Origin: JACKJA01 sp050297015
Lineage (GTDB): Bacteria > Pseudomonadota > Alphaproteobacteria > Micavibrionales > Micavibrionaceae
Direction of reading: 5' to 3'
NCBI GenBank assembly: GCA_050297015.1
Contig: JBNKRZ010000019.1
Location: 1 to 10,889, forward strand
Length of the DNA stretch: 10,889 nt
Shown here: piece after piece, positions 6,592 to 10,889 of the stretch
Position numbering within the stretch: the first letter of the stretch is position 1
How the letters are laid out: each line of letters starts with the position of its first letter
Notes under the pieces: generated by a model
Databases searched by the model: none
Seen by the model: only the letters and a program-made list of their open reading frames with translations
Told to the model about the DNA's origin: nothing
Position numbers and translations under genes: made by a program

Positions 6592-7183
6592 ATTCACGAT
6601 CTCCGATCTTTTCAAAAACCATCACCGCCCCTGTGGGGGCGTCCGGCGGTGTTATAACGCACGCAAGGCGGCCCCCTTTAGATAGCTGCTTCAAAAGCGA
6701 ATCAGGCTCTTCCGGGAGAGCGCCGTTCAGCAAAATCGCATCATAAGGCGCTTGCTTTGCAAAACCGTCTGCAATATTGCCGGCCACAACCGTTATATTG
6801 CACAGACCGGAATCGTGCCATTTATCTTGAGCCTGCTTCAGGGCTGCCGTGCGGGAGGGAACGGCCACCACCGTTGAGCAAAGCGGTGCCATAAGAGCCG
6901 TCGTATAGCCCGTCTCATCCGCGAGATTAAGCACAACGTCATCGGGCTTTAAAGCGAGCGCCTGTATAAGAAGCCCCGTCATAAGAGGAGAAAGCGCAAA
7001 GCGCCCTTCCCCATGGTCTATTGTTATGGTGCGATCCGTGTAGGCATGTCCGAAGAAATCCGCAGGCAGAAAATCCTCCCGCGGGGTCGTTTCAAAAACG
7101 TTGATTACAGCAGGATCGCTAATCCCGTTCGTAAGAAGCTGGGATTCAATCATGTGTTTACGGGCTTGGGTGTTCCGGTTCAT
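6515..7183 (-). CDS. protein-L-isoaspartate O-methyltransferase family protein, divergent
   Basis: This 222-residue protein aligns in layout with Pcm, which methylates L-isoaspartyl residues in damaged proteins using S-adenosylmethionine. Seen are the N-terminal helix ending MIESQLLTNGISDPAVINVFETTPREDFLP (residues 11-40), family-typical, then the SAM-fold region and YDAILLNGALPEEPDSLLKQLSKGGRLACVI. SAM motif I is unusual: VLNLADETGY at 84-93 instead of the classical glycine-rich VLEIGTGSGY. The acidic residue expected at the end of the next strand is Pro109 in VVAVP. Catalysis is therefore uncertain. I chose ATG 7183, with AAAGAGA 6 nt upstream; the upstream extension is AT-rich and unlike the family. 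It precedes the tolC-like gene with overlap. A non-catalytic relative kept in this locus is possible. Confidence 0.82.
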   Translation of the reverse strand: MNRNTQARKHMIESQLLTNGISDPAVINVFETTPREDFLPADFFGHAYTDRTITIDHGEGRFALSPLMTGLLIQALALKPDDVVLNLADETGYTTALMAPLCSTVVAVPSRTAALKQAQDKWHDSGLCNITVVAGNIADGFAKQAPYDAILLNGALPEEPDSLLKQLSKGGRLACVITPPDAPTGAVMVFEKIGDREYERRIVHDASVPYIPSFKPGVCFAL

Positions 7184-7283
7184 AAAAAATCTCTTTGAAC
7201 TTTGATAAATAAAAAAGAAGCGGGATAAGAAAAAATGCTTCAGCCCCTTATTTTTAGCGGAAAAATCATTCTTTGGCCAGAGT

Positions 7284-7292
7284 TTATCCACA
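7284..7292 (+). promoter_or_regulatory. consensus DnaA box
   Basis: TTATCCACA is an exact match to the canonical DnaA box. It lies in the 190-bp region between the pcm-like start and tRNA-Cys, about 100 bp upstream of the pcm-like ATG. I saw no second exact match in the region, so it is not an origin by itself. A chance match in a window of this size is possible. Confidence 0.35.
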
Positions 7293-7373
7293 GCTTCAAA
7301 AGGAAAAAGAAAAAGGTGGAAATATGCGTTCTAATCCTTTATTGAATAGGCCTTACTTTGTCGAAGCTTGAAT

Positions 7374-7447
7374 GGCGCGGTGGCAGAGAGGCTATGCAGA
7401 GGACTGCAAATCCTTGTACACCGGTTCGAATCCGGTCCGTGCCTCCA
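7374..7447 (+). tRNA. tRNA-Cys (GCA)
   Basis: Acceptor GGCGCGG (7374-7380) pairs with CCGTGCC (7437-7443), with one G-U pair. The anticodon stem AGGA/TCCT flanks loop CTGCAAA with anticodon GCA. The T-arm CCGGTTCGAATCCGG is intact, and CCA is encoded at 7445-7447 after discriminator T. Length is 74 nt with no intron or bulge. No convincing sigma-70 promoter was seen immediately upstream. Confidence 0.96.
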
Positions 7448-7456
7448 TCAAAGCTG

Positions 7457-7483
7457 TTGACACTGTGTGGCTGGCAGTATAAA
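7457..7483 (+). promoter_or_regulatory. probable sigma-70 promoter for tRNA-Asn
   Basis: A perfect -35 box TTGACA (7457-7462) is followed after 15 nt by TATAAA (7478-7483). Transcription would start near 7490, about 26 nt before tRNA-Asn. The spacer is slightly short. The promoter lies between the two tRNA genes and could also drive the acyltransferase just downstream. Confidence 0.5.
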
Positions 7484-7515
7484 AAACAGCCCACTGTCTG
7501 AGCGCAGTGCAGTGT

Positions 7516-7590
<75 letters not shown>

Positions 7591-7631
7591 CTATCTTTTT
7601 CCAAGAAAATCTCATAAACTCCAATCTCAGA

Positions 7632-9704
7632 ATGAATGATGAGCACTTTAAATACAGGCCGGAAATTGATGGGTTGCGCGCCATTGCCGTTTTAGCGGTC
7701 ATCTTTTTTCATGCGCACTATTCTTTCTTCCCCGGTGGATTTATTGGCGTTGATATTTTCTTCGTTATATCTGGGTACTTGATTACCTCTATCCTTCTAA
7801 AGGCATTAGAGACAGATTCTTTTAGCCTTATAAATTTTTACGAGCGCCGCATCAGGCGTATCATTCCCGCGCTGAGTTTCATGATGGCGGTAAGTGTAAT
7901 TGTTTTTGCCTTTGTTATGCCGCCTTATGATTATATCAATGTCGGTGAATCTTTACTGGCGACTGCTTTTTTTGTTTCAAACCTTTATTTTATGCGGCAG
8001 GAGGGATATTTCGATGCGCCCGCAGATATAAAACCTTTGTTGCATACTTGGTCACTAGCTGTTGAAGAGCAGTTCTATGTAATATTTCCTATCTTGCTTA
8101 TTACTCTTTTTTATTTGGGAAAACGTTATTCTCAAAAAGCACATATATTCCCTACCCTGCTTTTTGTTTTTTTTATCTCTTTTTCTCTAGCGCTTTTTTG
8201 GGGAGCGCAGAGCGAAGATAAATTGTTTTCCCTACCTTTTGTGCCGGATAAATTATTTGGTAATGCCACGTATGCCAGTGCCAATTTTTATCTCTTTTTC
8301 TCACGCGCGTGGGAGCTTATGGCGGGCGCCCTCTTATCAAGATTTGCGCTACGCGGCTGTTCGTTAAGCCCTCTTTTCAAAGAATTTTTAAGCTTTCTTG
8401 GACTGTTAATGATAATTGTTTCCTTCCTTTTTATGGATGAAACATTTTCTTTCCCGGGGGGTGCCGCATTACCGGCCGTAGCGGGAACCATGCTGTTCAT
8501 ATTGAGTGCGCAAAATGCACAAACGTTCGCCGCGCGCATACTAAGCAGTCGTCCCTTCGTATGGATAGGGAAAATATCTTATTCTCTTTATCTTTGGCAT
8601 TGGCCCATTTTCGTTTTTGCTTTTTACGTGTCCTTTAACAATATTTCTGAAATAGAGAAAATATGTCTCATTCTGTTGAGCTTTTTAATCTCTGTTTTTT
8701 CTTATTGCTATGTTGAGATGCCTATTCGTCGCAAAACCTTCCTCTCCTCGCGGTCAAAGCTATTTGTAGCAGGGATTGGCTCTTTGATAATTCTTGCTGT
8801 CGGAGGCGCTTCAATAAGCTTCTTTAATGGCTATCCTCAGCGTATTCCCCAAGACGCGCTTAAATACACTAAAATGCTAAAAGATAAACATGCGCGGCAG
8901 GACGAATGTTTTTCTAAAACAATCGAGGACTTGGAAAAAACAGGCGCTTGCATCATGGGGAATGCAGAAAAAGAGGCATTGTCCCTTCTGGTTTGGGGGG
9001 ACAGTCACGCGGACTCCATAATGCCGGTCATCGAAAAGCTAAGCCGTGATTATGGTATAAAAAGCGCTATCATTGCCCATGGGCGCTGTCTTCCTGTATT
9101 CAACGTCTATCACAAAAGCAAGAAAGGGCTTTGCTCGGAAGTCCAGCGCTTTGTCAAAGGTTATATCGAAGAGAACAAGCCCGAACATATTTTGCTAGTC
9201 GGTCGCTGGACGGAAAGTGTTTTCGGCCCCAAAGATCAAAGACCGGGTGAGCATTTCTTTATAAAAGATCAAGAATTGAATCCGCAAACGCCCCTCGAAG
9301 CACAAGAGGTTTTTTTGCGTAATTTTAAATCAACCCTCGATTTTTTTCTGGAAACCGCACAGGGCGTATGGGTGCTTCAGCAGGCTCCTGAACAAAAATA
9401 TGCTCCGCTTGATGCACTCAGAATTCGTATGACCGGGGCTGATATGAGGGTTTTGGAAGTTGCCTCCTCTTCAGAACATCAAAACTATAACCAATTTGTA
9501 CTCGATAGTTTTGAGAATGTACGAGGAAACAAAATACATATTTTGAAACCTGAAGACATTCTGTGTGATACATCCATATGCCACATGATAGCCAACGACA
9601 AGTTTCTCTACAGGGATAAGAACCACCTTAATCCGTACGGGGCAATGCATATAGAACCTGTATTTACACCGCTCTTTGATGCGGCCAGAGCCGAGAGGCC
9701 CTGA
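7632..9704 (+). CDS. OafA-like membrane O-acyltransferase with C-terminal SGNH domain
   Basis: This 690-residue protein has an N-terminal acyltransferase-3 membrane domain and a C-terminal SGNH domain, as in O-antigen and other surface-polysaccharide O-acetylases. The start YRPEIDGLRAIAVLAVIFFHAH (residues 8-29) holds the conserved Arg and His27; PGGFIGVDIFFVISGYLIT and LLHTWSLAVEEQFYVIFP are the next family blocks. About ten membrane segments extend to near residue 400, including SYSLYLWHWPIFVFAFY. In the periplasmic part, WGDSHADS gives nucleophile Ser458 and DKNH gives Asp662/His665. I chose ATG 7632, where homology begins; no clear Shine-Dalgarno is visible. Longer forms would read through tRNA-Asn. 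Its coding sequence is clearly AT-richer than gap or fba and it starts 41 bp past a tRNA, both signs of transfer. The acceptor sugar is unknown. Confidence 0.93.
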   Translation: MNDEHFKYRPEIDGLRAIAVLAVIFFHAHYSFFPGGFIGVDIFFVISGYLITSILLKALETDSFSLINFYERRIRRIIPALSFMMAVSVIVFAFVMPPYDYINVGESLLATAFFVSNLYFMRQEGYFDAPADIKPLLHTWSLAVEEQFYVIFPILLITLFYLGKRYSQKAHIFPTLLFVFFISFSLALFWGAQSEDKLFSLPFVPDKLFGNATYASANFYLFFSRAWELMAGALLSRFALRGCSLSPLFKEFLSFLGLLMIIVSFLFMDETFSFPGGAALPAVAGTMLFILSAQNAQTFAARILSSRPFVWIGKISYSLYLWHWPIFVFAFYVSFNNISEIEKICLILLSFLISVFSYCYVEMPIRRKTFLSSRSKLFVAGIGSLIILAVGGASISFFNGYPQRIPQDALKYTKMLKDKHARQDECFSKTIEDLEKTGACIMGNAEKEALSLLVWGDSHADSIMPVIEKLSRDYGIKSAIIAHGRCLPVFNVYHKSKKGLCSEVQRFVKGYIEENKPEHILLVGRWTESVFGPKDQRPGEHFFIKDQELNPQTPLEAQEVFLRNFKSTLDFFLETAQGVWVLQQAPEQKYAPLDALRIRMTGADMRVLEVASSSEHQNYNQFVLDSFENVRGNKIHILKPEDILCDTSICHMIANDKFLYRDKNHLNPYGAMHIEPVFTPLFDAARAERP

Positions 9705-9784
9705 TTTTTCCTTTTCTTCTCTTGATTATCCTTCATCCTCCGCGTATCAAAAAATGACACTTATTTTTCTCGGAGGCTCGTTTC

Positions 9785-10651
9785 GTGACCGATAACCTTT
9801 TCCCCAGTTTAATCTCTCCCGCCGCGCTTTCCGCATTGATGGAAAGCAAAGAAACGCCGCTGCGGCTTTTGGATGCTTCATTTGCCTTGCCCGCCAGCGG
9901 CATTGACGTTCACGCCGCTTACCAAGAAAAGCGCATTGGAGATGCCGGTTTTTTCGATATAGACGGCATCGCCGACCAGAACACGGATCTACCGCACATG
10001 CTGCCTTCAGCGGAGGGCTTTGCGGCCGCGATGACGGCGCTGGGCGTAGCGAACGACGATCTGGTTGTTCTTTATCACAATGGCGGAATTCCTTACGCCT
10101 GCGCGCGGGCATGGTGGATGTTCCGCGTTTTCGGGCACGACCAGGTTTGCATTCTTGATGGCGGGCTGCCGCTTTGGGAAAAGGAAGGCTATCCCGTGAG
10201 TACGCAAGCGCCCTCCTCCGCGTCCGTATCTCAATTCATTTCCGCTCTTCGTTCAGACTTAGTAAAGAACCGTTATGAGGTGGAAGCAAACATTACAAGT
10301 AAAAACGCAGTCCTTATCGACGCCCGTCCACGGGAGCGCTTTGACGGCACAATGCCGGAGCCACGCCCCGGTCTGCGCCTGGGGCACATTCCCGGCAGCT
10401 TTTGTATTCCTGCGGGCAGTTTGTTTGATGCCGATACGGGGCGCTTTTTACCTCCTGAGGCTTGCGCGCCGTTATTGGGAGCGAATAATCTCTCACGTCA
10501 AAATGTTATCTGTACCTGCGGCAGCGGTGTTACAGCCTGCATCGTGGCTTTTGCGTTTCACCTTTGCGGCAAAAGCGATGTTGCCGTCTATGACGGTTCA
10601 TGGGCCGAATGGGGAATCGAGGGGGCAGATACTCCCGTTGAAGTCAGCTAA
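9785..10651 (+). CDS. sseA: 3-mercaptopyruvate sulfurtransferase (rhodanese family)
   Basis: This 288-residue protein has two tandem rhodanese domains, as in 3-mercaptopyruvate and thiosulfate sulfurtransferases, which move sulfane sulfur to thiols or cyanide. The N-terminal, non-catalytic domain spans about residues 10-145 and includes LLDASF, VLYHNGG and WWMFRVFGHDQVCILDGGLPLW. The C-terminal domain (about 165-285) has LIDARPRERFDG and the active loop CGSGVTAC with the persulfide-forming Cys245. The CGSGVT loop is the type typical of mercaptopyruvate sulfurtransferases rather than the CRxG loop of classical rhodaneses. The start is GTG 9785, supported by GGAGG 8 nt upstream and normal family length. 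It follows the acyltransferase after 80 bp and probably has its own promoter; a functional link between them is not evident. Confidence 0.93.
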   Translation: MTDNLFPSLISPAALSALMESKETPLRLLDASFALPASGIDVHAAYQEKRIGDAGFFDIDGIADQNTDLPHMLPSAEGFAAAMTALGVANDDLVVLYHNGGIPYACARAWWMFRVFGHDQVCILDGGLPLWEKEGYPVSTQAPSSASVSQFISALRSDLVKNRYEVEANITSKNAVLIDARPRERFDGTMPEPRPGLRLGHIPGSFCIPAGSLFDADTGRFLPPEACAPLLGANNLSRQNVICTCGSGVTACIVAFAFHLCGKSDVAVYDGSWAEWGIEGADTPVEVS

Positions 10652-10889
10652 AAGAAATTATTTTATTTTCTTGAGCTGTATTGAGAAATAAAGTTGCATC
10701 TTCATAGCCCAAGCCCTTTAATACTAAAAAACTATTTAAATACACCCATCAATATGAAGTAATAATTATTTCTATACTTTACTATTTGCATGCAAATAAA
10801 CACAAAAACGAAGTTGTTTTTTTGCAAAGTTCTATTTGGTAATAAGTTAAATATTAGAGATTACTTAGGAAATCATTGATTTTTTTATA
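10652..10889. other. AT-rich gene-free tail of the window
   Basis: These 238 bases are strongly AT-rich and contain no credible open reading frame or RNA gene. No GC-rich terminator follows sseA; only an A/T stem, AAGAAA...TTTCTT, lies near 10653-10672. A 16-bp palindrome is described separately. The composition fits an upstream regulatory region or the edge of an accessory segment beyond the window. Confidence 0.6.
10783..10798. promoter_or_regulatory. perfect 16-bp palindrome, possible operator
   Basis: TATTTGCATGCAAATA reads the same on both strands, centred between 10790 and 10791. Such perfect dyads are often binding sites of dimeric helix-turn-helix regulators. The AT-rich context makes chance palindromes more likely, though the TTGCATGCAA core is mixed in base content. 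The regulated gene would lie past the window end. Confidence 0.35.

Noticed and set aside
9678..9716. Terminator after the acyltransferase (GGCC...GGCC then T-rich)
   Set aside because: The stem is only 4-5 bp, overlaps the end of the coding sequence, and the T tract is interrupted.
9750..9768. AAAAAT/ATTTTT hairpin just before the sseA ribosome binding site
   Set aside because: An A/T-only 6-bp stem is too weak and easily arises by chance.

Overview
The window reads as a chromosomal segment of an alphaproteobacterium of moderate GC. The main evidence is a PopZ-type polar organizing protein encoded beside a TolC-like outer-membrane protein and a Pcm-family methyltransferase homologue, an arrangement I recall from alphaproteobacteria such as Caulobacter. 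A zinc-ligand-free bL31 of the alphaproteobacterial kind agrees with this. Genus cannot be fixed from the sequence; several families of dispersed palindromic repeats point to a repeat-bearing lineage.

Layout. Positions 12-2666 (+) hold a small nucleoside 2-deoxyribosyltransferase-like protein, then type I GAPDH and class II fructose-bisphosphate aldolase, probably one transcription unit for glycolysis/gluconeogenesis. An imperfect palindrome of about 93 nt lies between gap and fba, and no pgk is present between them. Convergent to fba, with only 2 bp between stop codons, is the EF-P lysine ligase gene epmA (-). Divergent from epmA, 52 bp away, is rpmE (bL31, +), followed by a clear intrinsic terminator.

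Positions 4025-4377 contain no credible gene. They hold three different palindromic repeat elements plus a degenerate tandem tail. Then, all on the minus strand and read from high to low coordinates, come pcm-like, tolC-like and popZ. The first two overlap, so they are probably co-transcribed; popZ follows after 234 bp.

Upstream of pcm lie tRNA-Cys(GCA) and tRNA-Asn(GUU) on the + strand. Only 41 bp past tRNA-Asn begins a visibly AT-richer membrane acyltransferase with a C-terminal SGNH domain (OafA-like), which looks like a surface-polysaccharide modification gene acquired horizontally. A 3-mercaptopyruvate sulfurtransferase-type rhodanese follows, then an AT-rich gene-free tail with a perfect 16-bp palindrome.

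Most of the content is housekeeping. I see no convincing new multi-gene system. The more unusual points are the Cys/Gly-rich tail on the aldolase, the eroded SAM motif in the Pcm homologue, the repeat cluster between rpmE and popZ, a hairpin that covers the rpmE ribosome binding site, and the foreign-looking acyltransferase next to tRNA-Asn.
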